Positions 50,993-60,264 of a DNA stretch of 64,000 bases are shown here, one piece after another. The stretch is from Saccharospirillum sp039982735 (GTDB lineage: Bacteria > Pseudomonadota > Gammaproteobacteria > Pseudomonadales > Natronospirillaceae): the NCBI RefSeq assembly GCF_039982735.1, contig NZ_JBDWXV010000012.1, positions 1 to 64,000 of the forward strand, read 5' to 3'. Both the position numbers and the translations under genes were made by a program. Below the pieces are notes generated by a model. It was not told the origin of the DNA. It did no database searches and saw only the letters and a list, made by a program, of their open reading frames with translations. Each line of letters begins with the position of its first letter. Position 1 is the stretch's first letter.

Positions 50993-52606
50993 ATGACGAC
51001 CCCCGACCCTTCTTTTCGACACCATTCAGAGCACGCAGACAGGGCGTTGGCCACCTGGAGTGTGGATTCCACCAGTGACTTGCTGGTCCGACTGGCCCGG
51101 GAAACCACCGTTGCCGGGTTAATGCATCGTATACTGAAAGAAGCCCGGCTGCTGACCGGGGCTGAAGGGGGCACTTTTTACCAGCTGGATGAAAGTTCGG
51201 ATTCTCCTCAGTTAGTCTTTAAGGCCATTCATAATACCGTACTCGGGCTGGAAAGCCGGGACCCGGATCAGCTGAGTCAGTGGCCGGCCATTCCGCTTTA
51301 TCATCGCCCGTCGAATGGCTCCGGGAGCGGTCAGCCGAATCATCAGAATGTCGCTTCCTGGGTCGCCCTGACGCGGAAGGCGGTCAATATCGATGACGTT
51401 TACCAGACCGGCGATTTTGATTTCAGCGGTACCCGCCATTTCGATGTCGAACACCGTTACCGCTCCCGCTCCATGCTCACCCTGCCGCTGTTAAACCATG
51501 AAGACCGCGTGATTGGTGTGCTGCAGCTGATTAATGCACACACCGCGGAAGGCGAGTCTCGCCCCTTTACCGATGATGACCAGCGCACCGTTCAGGCCAT
51601 GGCCAAGTTCGCAGCGCTGTCGCTCGATAATCAGTTACTGGTGCAGAGCCACAAAGACCTGCTCGATGCCTTTATTCAGGCACTGGCGCGCATTATTGAT
51701 GTTCGGTCTTCGCACACCTCGGCGCACTGTGAGCGCATTCCGGTGTTAACCGAAATGATGGCGCGCGCGGCCTGCGAGGAGACCGACGGCTACTTTGCCG
51801 ACTTTCATCTAAACGATGATGAATGGTATGAGCTGCACGTAGCGGCCTGGCTGCATGACTGTGGCAAGCTGGCCACCTCGGAAACCATTTTAAACAAGGG
51901 TCGCAAGCTGCAAAGCCTGCTCGATGGATTCGATGCTGTCGCCGCGCGCTTCGCCGCTGCCATGGCCCAGGCAGCGTCGCCGGCAGATGCCGGTGTCTTG
52001 CGTGAAGATCTGGATTTCCTGGAACGGATCAATCGCGGCGGGGAATTCATGCCCGAGTCGGATAAAGACCGGGTTCGAGCCATTGCCACCCGCACCTGGC
52101 AGGACGCCTGGGGCAACACCCAGCCGCTGCTGAACGAGGATGAAGTCACCAATCTGTGCATTACCCGGGGCACCCTGAACGACGACGAGCGCCAGGCGAT
52201 CAATCGCCACATTGACATCACCATCGATATTCTCGAGCAATTGCCTTTCCCGCCGAAGCTACGCCGGGTACCGGAATACGCGGGTGGTCACCACGAACGC
52301 ATGGACGGGCGTGGCTTTCCGCGCGGCCTGACCCGAGAGCAAATGTCGATTCCGGCCCGGATGATGGGCGTGGCCGATGTGTTCGAAGCACTCACAGCGA
52401 AGGAGCGCCCCTACAAACCGCCGATGCCACTGAGCCAGGCGTTTTCCATTCTAAAAACCATGCGCGATGACCAGCACATCGACCCGGACGTGTTCGAGCT
52501 GTTTCTGCGCAGTGGTAAATGGCGGGATTATGCCGAACGTTTTCTATTGCCCGAACAGTTCGATGTAGACGACGTGTCGCCGTACTTGAGCCCCAAGCCC
52601 GCCTGA
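50993..52606 (+). CDS. GAF-HD-GYP putative c-di-GMP phosphodiesterase
   Basis: 537 residues. GAF domain (about 45-205) and HD-GYP domain (about 225-520) with HCERIPVLTEMM, LHDCGKL, HHERMDGRGFPRGL and ADVFEALTAKERPYK. The GYP signature reads GFP. A roughly 100-residue insertion (about 310-405) separates the HD part from the HHERMDG part. It probably degrades c-di-GMP under control of the GAF ligand. The ATG at 50993 is chosen (CAGGAG upstream); the open frame reaches back to 50774 inside the palindromic repeat and is not real coding. Confidence 0.88.
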   Translation: MTTPDPSFRHHSEHADRALATWSVDSTSDLLVRLARETTVAGLMHRILKEARLLTGAEGGTFYQLDESSDSPQLVFKAIHNTVLGLESRDPDQLSQWPAIPLYHRPSNGSGSGQPNHQNVASWVALTRKAVNIDDVYQTGDFDFSGTRHFDVEHRYRSRSMLTLPLLNHEDRVIGVLQLINAHTAEGESRPFTDDDQRTVQAMAKFAALSLDNQLLVQSHKDLLDAFIQALARIIDVRSSHTSAHCERIPVLTEMMARAACEETDGYFADFHLNDDEWYELHVAAWLHDCGKLATSETILNKGRKLQSLLDGFDAVAARFAAAMAQAASPADAGVLREDLDFLERINRGGEFMPESDKDRVRAIATRTWQDAWGNTQPLLNEDEVTNLCITRGTLNDDERQAINRHIDITIDILEQLPFPPKLRRVPEYAGGHHERMDGRGFPRGLTREQMSIPARMMGVADVFEALTAKERPYKPPMPLSQAFSILKTMRDDQHIDPDVFELFLRSGKWRDYAERFLLPEQFDVDDVSPYLSPKPA

Positions 52607-52615
52607 CGGCGGGCT
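52596..52615 (+). terminator. Hairpin spanning the HD-GYP stop codon
   Basis: AGCCCGCC (52596-52603) / GGCGGGCT (52608-52615), with TGAC as the loop, so the stop codon TGA is in the loop. ATTGT follows. It lies between convergent genes. Confidence 0.6.
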
Positions 52616-52620
52616 ATTGT

Positions 52621-53511
52621 CTACATCTCAGCCGTCAGCTCTTTCAGAAACTCGATGAACAACCGGGTCTTGGCGCTGAGCATGCGGCGGCTGGTGTAGA
52701 CCGCTGAGGCTTTGGCCATCAGGTCCAGCTCCATGTTCTGGGCCACCTGTACCAGCTCGCCCCGTTCGATGGCGTTACGGCAGTACAGTGAGGGCAGCAG
52801 GCCAACGCCGGAGCCGGCGATAACAGTATCGCGCACCATGATCGGGTCGGTCGTTTCAATTGAAGCCTGTATTTCCACCTTATGCTTGTCGCCCTGATAA
52901 CGCACCGGCAATGCCGTCTTGTTGTAGCGGCGTTCGCAGACATGCACTTGCTCGACCAGCGCATCCAGACCGGGGAACGTATGGGCGGCGGGGTAAGTCT
53001 GCGGGCTGGCCACCCAGATCAGTGGGGTCTCAAACAGGGGTACGGCGATCAGTTCGGAATCCGGCAAGTCACCGACCTGAACGGCCAGGTCAATGTGCTC
53101 GCCGATCAGATCCACTGCGGTGGGCGTCACCTGAATGTTCAGCTGGATTTCCGGATACTGCTTGTTGAAGCGGTGCAAATGGCCCGCCAGCACATCACGG
53201 CTGAAGGCCATGGGCAATGAAATGGTCAGTTCGCCGCTGGGGGTATGGCTCAGGCCATTCATGTGGGCGTCGGCGGCCTCAACCTGCTCCATGATCAACT
53301 GACAGTGTTTGAAGAACACCTCGCCTTCGCTGGTCATCCGCATCTGGCGGGAGTTGCGTTCCAGCAGGCGCACCTGCAGGTCATCTTCCAAGCGCTGTAC
53401 GAACCGGCTCACGCTCGACTTCGGCATTCGTAACGAACGTGCTGCGGCCGAAATACCTTCTTTTTCAACAACCGCAACGAAAACGGGCAAATCAGATATG
53501 TTCCACTTCAT
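52621..53511 (-). CDS. LysR-family regulator, likely of ligAB
   Basis: 296 residues. HTH (about 3-62: EGISAAARSLRMPKSSVSRFVQRLEDDL) plus substrate domain of the CrgA/DmlR-like subgroup. Divergent from ligA, with a 193-bp intergenic region. Its likely effector is protocatechuate or a pathway intermediate, inferred only from position. Confidence 0.88.
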   Translation of the reverse strand: MKWNISDLPVFVAVVEKEGISAAARSLRMPKSSVSRFVQRLEDDLQVRLLERNSRQMRMTSEGEVFFKHCQLIMEQVEAADAHMNGLSHTPSGELTISLPMAFSRDVLAGHLHRFNKQYPEIQLNIQVTPTAVDLIGEHIDLAVQVGDLPDSELIAVPLFETPLIWVASPQTYPAAHTFPGLDALVEQVHVCERRYNKTALPVRYQGDKHKVEIQASIETTDPIMVRDTVIAGSGVGLLPSLYCRNAIERGELVQVAQNMELDLMAKASAVYTSRRMLSAKTRLFIEFLKELTAEM

Positions 53512-53704
53512 GAACGAAACGTCCTAATGTTATAGGTTGTCCCAAATTGTGCACTTAACTAGTCTGGTTGTCACCCCCAAAGCGTCGCTGAATAAAAACG
53601 GTGCCTTGTTGCCCAGCGAAAGTGACAACAGGAGGCAACCGGGACAACGACTATACTGGCAACGCCGTACCAGAATGAACCATTCAACATTGAGAGAGCG
53701 ACCC

Positions 53705-54100
53705 ATGAACCGCGAGTACCGAGACATACCGGGCACCTACGTGATGGATGGCCAGCATTGCCGCAAAGGCTACCATCTGAACATGTTCTGCATGTCACTG
53801 AACAAAGCCGAGAACCGCGACGAATTCCGCAAAGACGAAGCGGCGTATCTGGAAAAATTCAAGCTGTCCGACGAGCAGAAAAAAGCTGTCCTGGAACGGG
53901 ACTGGCTGGGCATGCTGCGTCTGGGTGGCAACATTTATTACACGTTCAAACTGGCCATTTTCGATGGCCGGTCCATGCAGTTTGTCGGCGGTGCCATGTC
54001 CGACGTTACTGAAGAAGAGTTTCGTCAGATGATGATTGCCGGCGGTCGCCCGATAGAAGGCAACCGCAGTAAAAAAGAGCAGGAGCAGTCGAATGGCTAA
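53705..54100 (+). CDS. ligA: Protocatechuate 4,5-dioxygenase alpha subunit
   Basis: 131 residues. YRDIPGTYVMDGQHCRKGYHLNMFCMSL and the LigA-fold helix bundle DEAAYLEKFKLSDEQKKAVLERDW are typical of LigA. The small subunit covers the LigB active site. The start at 53705 sits behind GAGAGCGAC and gives the usual length; the frame opens at 53537. It overlaps ligB by 8 bp. Confidence 0.9.
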   Translation: MNREYRDIPGTYVMDGQHCRKGYHLNMFCMSLNKAENRDEFRKDEAAYLEKFKLSDEQKKAVLERDWLGMLRLGGNIYYTFKLAIFDGRSMQFVGGAMSDVTEEEFRQMMIAGGRPIEGNRSKKEQEQSNG

Positions 54101-54941
54101 AATTGTAACCGGGATTGGCAGCTCGCACGTGCCATCCGTTGGCGCCGTGATCGACAACAACAAAGAACAGGATCCGTACTGGAAGCCGTTGTTCGACGGT
54201 TACCAACCCGCCCGCGACTGGATACAGGACAACATGCCCGACGTGGCGATTGTGGTCTACAACGACCACGCTTCCGCCTTCGGCCTGAACCTGATCCCAA
54301 CGTTTACGCTGGGCGTGGCCGATGAGTTTCCGCCCGCCGATGAAGGCTATGGCCCGCGCAAGGTTCCCACCGCTGTGGGCGATCCGGACCTGGCCTGGCA
54401 CCTGGCCGAATCGCTGATTCTCGATGAATTCGACATGACCATCGCCAACGAAATGTCCGTCGACCACGGCTGCACCGTGCCGCTGTCGATCATGTTCGAC
54501 AAGCCCGAGCAGTGGCCGTGCAAGATCATCCCGCTGTGCGTCAATGTGATTCAATATCCACCACCGACCGGCAAGCGCTGCTTCGACCTCGGCAAGGCAA
54601 TACGCAAAGCGGTCGAAGCCTATGACAAAGACATCAAGGTCGCCATCTTTGGCACCGGTGGCATGTCACACCAGTTGCAGGGTGAACGCGCTGGCCTGGT
54701 TAACGCCGAATTCGATCAGTCGTTCCTGGACCGCCTGACCACAGACCCGGTGGGCCTGACCAAAATCCAGCACGTTGAATACATGCGCGAAGCCGGCTCT
54801 GAAGGCATCGAACTGGTGATGTGGCTGATCATGCGCGGCGCTATGGGCGACGATGCGTCGGAAACCTACAAGTTCTATCATGTACCAGCGTCCAACACCG
54901 GCGCGGGCCTGATCGTGCTTGAAGACGGCAGTCAGAAGTGA
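54093..54941 (+). CDS. ligB: Protocatechuate 4,5-dioxygenase beta subunit
   Basis: 282 residues, type II extradiol dioxygenase. Iron ligands fit His12 (GSSHVPS), the His of YNDHASAF and the Glu of SEGIEL; the active-site base is the His of TGGMSHQLQG. It opens protocatechuate between C4 and C5 to 4-carboxy-2-hydroxymuconate semialdehyde. Gallate could be an alternative substrate. Forms a heterodimer with LigA. Confidence 0.92.
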   Translation: MAKIVTGIGSSHVPSVGAVIDNNKEQDPYWKPLFDGYQPARDWIQDNMPDVAIVVYNDHASAFGLNLIPTFTLGVADEFPPADEGYGPRKVPTAVGDPDLAWHLAESLILDEFDMTIANEMSVDHGCTVPLSIMFDKPEQWPCKIIPLCVNVIQYPPPTGKRCFDLGKAIRKAVEAYDKDIKVAIFGTGGMSHQLQGERAGLVNAEFDQSFLDRLTTDPVGLTKIQHVEYMREAGSEGIELVMWLIMRGAMGDDASETYKFYHVPASNTGAGLIVLEDGSQK

Positions 54942-54997
54942 CCGGTCTGCCTTCGGAGTCTAGGCTTCCCATCTAGCCATGAGCCCGTGGCAGGAAC

Positions 54998-55103
54998 CGG
55001 GTATGCCTCTCCGGGGTCGGCATGAACCCATCCATGGGGCCTAGACCGCAGCCGAGGCGTCGGACCGATCCATACTGCGGACTCCCCCGGTGAGGCACAC
55101 CCG
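54998..55103 (+). repeat. Structured palindromic intergenic repeat, copy 2
   Basis: Outer arms 54998-55016 and 55085-55103 pair over 19 positions with two mismatches. The inner stem is CCGCAG / CTGCGG where copy 1 has CCACAG / CTGTGG, a compensatory A-T to G-C change. Shares GAACCCATCCATGG and GGCCTAGACC with copy 1, in the same orientation. It sits between ligB and ligJ. Confidence 0.8.
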
Positions 55104-55232
55104 ATACCAGCCACTCAATTGGTTGAGCACTCCGAACTTGATAAACCAAAACTAATTGGTTTCGTACTTAAACACTGATTTGATTACTCAGATCCCCGCA
55201 CACGCGGTATTACAACAACACTGGAGACGGCC

Positions 55233-56240
55233 ATGATCATCGATTGCCATGGACATTACACCACCGCACCGTCGGAGCTGGGCGAATACCGTGACCAGCA
55301 AAAAGCGGAGCTTAAGAACGACCCGATGTTTCAGACGACCAAGGGTATTCTCAACATCACTGACGATCAGATTCGCGACAGCATTAAGAATAACCAGCTG
55401 AAACTGCAACAGGAACGTGGCACCGATCTGACCATTTTTTCGCCGCGCGCCAGCTGGATGGGTCATCACGTTGGTAACGAAAGCACCAGCGTCGCCTGGA
55501 CTGAACACTGCAATGATCTGATTCGCCGCGTTTGCGACCTGTTCCCGCAGAACTTTGCACCGGTGGCTCAATTGCCTCAGAGCGCCAATGTTAAACCGGA
55601 TGCCGTGGTGCGTGAGCTTGAACGGACCGTTAATGAGATGGGCTTCATCGGCTGTAACCTGAACCCGGACCCGTCTGGCGGTTACTGGAAAGACAAGCCG
55701 CTGCACGACAAATTCTGGTACCCGATTTACGAGAAGATGAGCGAGCTGAACATTCCGGCGATGATCCACGTATCGGGTTCGTGCCACGAATGCTTCCACA
55801 CCACCAGTTCCTATTACCTCAGTGCCGACACCACCGCCTTTGTGCACCTGATGATGTCGGACCTGTTCAAGGATTTTCCGGATCTGAAGTTTATTATCCC
55901 ACACGGTGGTGGCGCTGTGCCTTACCACTGGGGTCGTTTCCGGGGCATTGCCCAGGACCAGGGGTTCGATCTGGAAGAGAAGGTGTTGAACAATATCTAC
56001 TTCGATACCTGCGTCTACCACCAGGAAGGCATCGACTTGCTGCTCGACGTGATTCCGACCAAAAACGTGCTGTTTGCTTCGGAAATGATTGGCGCGGTAC
56101 GCGGCATCGACCCGCGCACCGGTCACTACTTCGACGATACCAAGCGTTACATCGACGGCAATACCAAGTTGAACGCCGCCGAGAAGAAGATGGTATTTGA
56201 AGACAACGCGCGCGCTGTCTTCCCACGCCTTAAGGTCTGA
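55233..56240 (+). CDS. ligJ: 4-oxalomesaconate hydratase
   Basis: 335 residues, amidohydrolase_2 superfamily. DCHGHYTTAP near the N-terminus (metal-binding HxH), MIHVSGSCHECFHTT, IPHGGGAVPYHWGRF and FASEMIGAVRGIDP are typical of LigJ/GalB. It hydrates 4-oxalomesaconate in the protocatechuate 4,5-cleavage route. The enzymes LigC, LigI and LigK of the same pathway are not in the window. The palindromic repeat separates it from ligB. Confidence 0.9.
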   Translation: MIIDCHGHYTTAPSELGEYRDQQKAELKNDPMFQTTKGILNITDDQIRDSIKNNQLKLQQERGTDLTIFSPRASWMGHHVGNESTSVAWTEHCNDLIRRVCDLFPQNFAPVAQLPQSANVKPDAVVRELERTVNEMGFIGCNLNPDPSGGYWKDKPLHDKFWYPIYEKMSELNIPAMIHVSGSCHECFHTTSSYYLSADTTAFVHLMMSDLFKDFPDLKFIIPHGGGAVPYHWGRFRGIAQDQGFDLEEKVLNNIYFDTCVYHQEGIDLLLDVIPTKNVLFASEMIGAVRGIDPRTGHYFDDTKRYIDGNTKLNAAEKKMVFEDNARAVFPRLKV

Positions 56241-56281
56241 TCCGGTATCGGGCCAGCCGACTTCCTTGTGTTGTGCTTTCT

Positions 56282-56308
56282 GACCCGCCTCTGGCGGGTC
56301 TTTTTTTT
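56282..56308 (+). terminator. Intrinsic terminator after ligJ
   Basis: GACCCGCC (56282-56289) / GGCGGGTC (56293-56300), 3-nt loop, followed by eight T (56301-56308). Textbook rho-independent terminator. Confidence 0.93.
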
Positions 56309-56390
56309 GCCCGTCGCTTGAACTTGTACCGTCCATACCGGAGGATACGCCCTTCACTTCTCTGGATGGGCTTGCCCGTCAGGAACCACA

Positions 56391-57071
56391 ATGCCCCGCA
56401 CAGTCATTCGTCTACTCGTCCTGGTCGTGCTGCTGATCGTTATGGCAATTCTGTGGCGCTACCTGGCCAGCACCAACCTGCTGACACCAGAACAGCTGGA
56501 GAACTGGCTAGGCCGGCTGGATGCAGTCCGGTCTTCGCCCTGGGTTGTTCCCGGCACAATGCTTGTCTATGTCATCGCTCTGTTGCTCGCCTTTCCGCTG
56601 ACCTTGCTGGTGGTTCTGACTGGCCTGTTGTTCGGCCCCTGGTGGGGTCTGTTGTACGCCACACTGGGTACACTGAGTTCATCGGGGGTGACGTTCTGGA
56701 TAGGGCATCTGCTGGGGCGCGAGCCGCTGGAGCGTCATGGTGGCAAGCACCTGAAGTCACTCTCCGGTTACATGAGCGTGCGCGGTATTCGCGCCATGAT
56801 CCTGATCAACCTGCTGCCGCTGGCGCCGTTCACCTTCACTAACCTGATGGCGGGTGCCTTCAACATGCCCTTTGCTCGCTATATGGTCGGTTCGGCCATC
56901 GGCATTATTCCCGGATTGGCGTTCGTGACGGTGCTGGGCGGCCAGGCTGGTCGCATCCTGCAGGCCGAAGACAACCAGGACTTGATGTGGGCCCTTGGCA
57001 TCTCGGTGATCGTCGCTTTGCTGTTTGGCACCGTAATGGTGCTGGTGCGACGCTACCGCAATCGATCCTAG
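56391..57071 (+). CDS. TVP38/TMEM64 (VTT/DedA-like) membrane protein
   Basis: 226 residues, about five to six membrane segments. The VTT core is recognisable: GLLFGPWWGLLYATLGTLSS, then a loop with FWIGHLLGRE and MILINLLPLAPFTFTNLMAGA. Family proteins act in lipid scrambling or membrane homeostasis. It is convergent with the glycosyltransferase fusion gene. Confidence 0.88.
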   Translation: MPRTVIRLLVLVVLLIVMAILWRYLASTNLLTPEQLENWLGRLDAVRSSPWVVPGTMLVYVIALLLAFPLTLLVVLTGLLFGPWWGLLYATLGTLSSSGVTFWIGHLLGREPLERHGGKHLKSLSGYMSVRGIRAMILINLLPLAPFTFTNLMAGAFNMPFARYMVGSAIGIIPGLAFVTVLGGQAGRILQAEDNQDLMWALGISVIVALLFGTVMVLVRRYRNRS

Positions 57072-57110
57072 GGAGCCTCGGGTCCCAGGGGGGAGTTACT
57101 CAAAGGTTCC

Positions 57111-59339
57111 CTAGCTGAGTTCCTTAGCACGGCGGGCCAACAGTTCGCTGTAAAACCGGTTGATGTGTTCTGCAAAGGCATCGGTATCGTAGTGGCTGGC
57201 AAAGTCCACCGCCCGTTCTGCGAACTCGGCGCGAACGTCATCTTGTTCGATCAGGTACTGCACGCGCTCGACCCACAGGTCCACCCGGTCGAAGGTTTTA
57301 AAGCCGGTTTGGCCATCCTGTATCACATCATCGGTGCCGCTGGAGCGAACCGCCACCACAGGCAGACCGGCGGCCATTGCTTCCAGTATCACCATGCCCT
57401 GGGTTTCTGATTTCGACGCGAACACAAAAACATCGGCCAGTTGATAATAGTCGGGAATGGTATCCGGGCTGACGGCTCCCACCAGCGTCACCGATGCCTG
57501 CAGACCCAACGCCTCAATTTTTGCTTCCAGCACCGGGCGTTCGTCGCCCTCGCCCACCAGCAGCAAGCGCACGTTCTTATCCGTTTTCTGTTGCAACTGA
57601 TGCATCGCATCGACCAGAAAGGCCACGTTCTTTTCCTTACCCAGACGCGACACACTAACCAGCACACGGTCGGTTTTTTCAATCTGAAAATGCGCCTTGA
57701 GCTCGGCGATCCGGTTGTCATTGCGCTGGTTGAACCGTTCGAAATCAATACCGGTCGGTTGCACACACACTGGCGATTTCACGCCAATCAGTCGCAGGTA
57801 TTCCTCCGTTGACACCGTCGGCACAATCACCCCATCGCAGCGGTTGCAAAACCGCCGGATCAGTTCATGCGAAATAACATTCCGGAAGATACGCCCCGGC
57901 AACGGTACATAATGCGCGTACATTTCAAGACGGGTATGGTAGGTGTATACAGAAACCACCCTGTTTCGCCGGGCCAGCCACAAACCAATGGATCCGAGCC
58001 AGAACGGATGATGCAAATGCACGATGTCTGGTTTGTAATCCCGAAAAAGCCTGAAAATACTTCGTTGAAACACATTGGCGAGCCGGAACTCGCGCTTGCT
58101 GCCAAAGGCGGCGAGCGTTCTGACACGCAGTGTGTCTTCCCTTGGCTCGCCATCCTGATCGTACCGGGGCGCGACCACTTTTACCTCGTGCCCGTGCGCT
58201 TTCAAACCGCGCAATAACCGCTCTATAGAAATGGTCACGCCGGAAATAAACGGGAAGAAATTGTTAGTGAAAAACAGGACCCGCTTCGGCTGATCACGCC
58301 AGGGCGTGTCGTCAATGGCATACTGGGAATAAAAATCCCGGTCTTCAAACAGGGTTTCGCGCAATTTGAGGCCGATCAGCACCAGCATACTGAGAATGAT
58401 CAGAAAACGCCCGAAACTGACGTAAAAGAAGGTATAGACCGAAGACCAGAGACTCTCAAAGGTGCGATACCAGGAGGTTTCAAAAATATCGAGGTGCCGC
58501 ACTTCAGCGATCACCTCATCGGCTTCTACCCGGATCCTCAGATAATGATGAAAGCTGTTTTCGTCGTCGATGATCAGACCGCCGCCACCCCCCGTGGTAA
58601 CGTAGCGTACGCCTTCAATTGTCTGATCGTAATAAACCGATATCTGCGATGAAAATACGATGTCCACCTGGTGGGTTTCGAACAGGGCTCTCATCTCGGC
58701 CCCTACCCGGTCGTTCTCGAAATAGCTGTCTTCCTGAAAGATCGGTGTGTTGTGCGCTGGCGGGTGAACCGGCGAGCCGATAAACACAAAATGATGGTCC
58801 GCTTCAGACGTCGACAATTCATGTTCAAGCCAGTCCAGTTGCCAGTTATAAGCGGTGTTGTCGGTACTGTCGAGAAAGATGAATTTGGCGTTGGCGGCTG
58901 CGAACGAATAGAAATGCGGCCCGTACTGTTCATAGAACCGCAGCCGCCCCAGTTCACCGTCTTCATTTTTTCCGTAAGTGAGCAACCAGGGCTGGTTCAG
59001 GTTGGAGAAAATGGTGTAGACCGAGCGGTAGTTCTCGGCGGCTCCCCCGCTGACCGCGTTACCGGCAGACACCGTGAATTCCGACTCACTGGCGTTGATG
59101 ACCGGTATGATCTGGTCCTGAAAAATACTGACCGAGTTATTAACGTTACCAACGACCGAAAACTCAAAACGCTCGCGACCGTCGAGCCGGCTCTGAATGC
59201 GCTCGATCTGACCGGCATGCATCGAACTGACTTTCGGCTCGGAGAAGTTCAGATACAGCTGGTACGCCACCAACGCGGCGATTACACCAATGTTGATGTA
59301 ATACAGAGTACGTTTGGTCGATTTGCGCACGGCCGGCAC
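57111..59339 (-). CDS. Degenerate metallophosphoesterase fused to GT4 glycosyltransferase
   Basis: 742 residues. TM1 (about 13-31) is followed by a calcineurin-like phosphoesterase fold (about 57-285) and TM2 (about 305-326). A GT4 glycosyltransferase (about 352-735) carries FFPFISGVTISIERL, HLHHPFWLG, VSRLGKEKN and the E-x7-E catalytic motif in SETQGMVILEA (about 646-654). The phosphoesterase has lost its metal ligands: GDxH is GNVN (64-67), GDxx is GNAV (93-96), GNHD is GKNE (123-126) and GHxH is SQIS (231-234). The pseudo-enzyme domain should be periplasmic and the GT cytoplasmic. The GT resembles diacylglycerol or phosphatidylinositol glycosyltransferases, so a glycolipid product is likely. 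Confidence 0.85.
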   Translation of the reverse strand: MPAVRKSTKRTLYYINIGVIAALVAYQLYLNFSEPKVSSMHAGQIERIQSRLDGRERFEFSVVGNVNNSVSIFQDQIIPVINASESEFTVSAGNAVSGGAAENYRSVYTIFSNLNQPWLLTYGKNEDGELGRLRFYEQYGPHFYSFAAANAKFIFLDSTDNTAYNWQLDWLEHELSTSEADHHFVFIGSPVHPPAHNTPIFQEDSYFENDRVGAEMRALFETHQVDIVFSSQISVYYDQTIEGVRYVTTGGGGGLIIDDENSFHHYLRIRVEADEVIAEVRHLDIFETSWYRTFESLWSSVYTFFYVSFGRFLIILSMLVLIGLKLRETLFEDRDFYSQYAIDDTPWRDQPKRVLFFTNNFFPFISGVTISIERLLRGLKAHGHEVKVVAPRYDQDGEPREDTLRVRTLAAFGSKREFRLANVFQRSIFRLFRDYKPDIVHLHHPFWLGSIGLWLARRNRVVSVYTYHTRLEMYAHYVPLPGRIFRNVISHELIRRFCNRCDGVIVPTVSTEEYLRLIGVKSPVCVQPTGIDFERFNQRNDNRIAELKAHFQIEKTDRVLVSVSRLGKEKNVAFLVDAMHQLQQKTDKNVRLLLVGEGDERPVLEAKIEALGLQASVTLVGAVSPDTIPDYYQLADVFVFASKSETQGMVILEAMAAGLPVVAVRSSGTDDVIQDGQTGFKTFDRVDLWVERVQYLIEQDDVRAEFAERAVDFASHYDTDAFAEHINRFYSELLARRAKELS

Positions 59340-59570
59340 CTTTTCCCTGACTGAACAGTGGCCAGTATGGAGGCTGAGTCAGATGCCGTCTACGTTAGCC
59401 ATTGGTCATCTTCTGTGTGAGTGAGTTGAAAAGAGGGTGCCAGACTGGCCTGCGGGCTGGTACATTGGAGCACTGCTCAGCCAATACCCTGGGTTTCAGG
59501 ACACCGCTGACGACCCGGCAGGCACCAACCACAATAACAACCTTCCCCAACAGGCGACCAGGCAGGTGAG

Positions 59571-60122
59571 ATGTTGAGTACTTGGACCTTTATGAAGCGC
59601 TTTGCGCGGTCACCGGCGGCCATTGGCAGCATTGTGCCTAGCAGCCGGTTTCTGGTGACCCGGATGCTGGAAAGCGTAGACTGGCAAACCACCGACCATA
59701 TTGTCGAACTCGGCGCGGGTACCGGCGTCATCACCGCCGCCATCGATGCCCAGCGCAAACCCGGCTCAACTTTTATCAGTTTCGAGCGCGACGACGACAT
59801 GCGCCACGAGTTGAACGCGCGCTTCCCGGACGTACACACCCATCACGATGCCTTTCTGCTGCCTGATGTTCTGGCAAACCACGATCTGAACAGCGTCGAT
59901 TGCGTGATATCTGGCCTGCCGTTCGCCAATTTCGACAACCAGCAGCGCCATGCCCTGTTTTCAGACATTCACGCCGCCCTGCGCCCGGGCGGGGTATTCA
60001 TCGCCTTTCAGTACACCCGGCTGCTGCAACCCTACTTCCTGTCGGTTTACGGTCGTTACGAATGCAAGCGCGTGCTGATCAACATACCCCCCGCCCTGGT
60101 CTATTTTTGCACCAAGCAATAG
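59571..60122 (+). CDS. SAM-dependent methyltransferase, PmtA-like
   Basis: 183 residues. An N-terminal FMKRFARSPAAIGSIVPSSR segment typical of the phospholipid N-methyltransferase/rRNA-dimethylase-like group precedes SAM motif I VELGAGTGVITAAI, the acidic FERDDD and SGLPFANF. It may methylate phosphatidylethanolamine. Nearby genes also have membrane-lipid themes. Confidence 0.8.
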   Translation: MLSTWTFMKRFARSPAAIGSIVPSSRFLVTRMLESVDWQTTDHIVELGAGTGVITAAIDAQRKPGSTFISFERDDDMRHELNARFPDVHTHHDAFLLPDVLANHDLNSVDCVISGLPFANFDNQQRHALFSDIHAALRPGGVFIAFQYTRLLQPYFLSVYGRYECKRVLINIPPALVYFCTKQ

Positions 60123-60264
60123 CCTCTTTTGCCCCCCTGCTCAGTCACCGCACCTGACGCCCCTCACCGGGCATTGCTGGCCGACATTGGCTGCAACAGA
60201 GCGTACTAACCATGAAACGCCGCAAAATCGTACACTGGCCCCAACTCAAACAGCGGAGAGCCCC

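Noticed and set aside
55188..56357. 389-codon minus-strand frame opposite ligJ
   Set aside because: Shadow of a well-supported enzyme gene.
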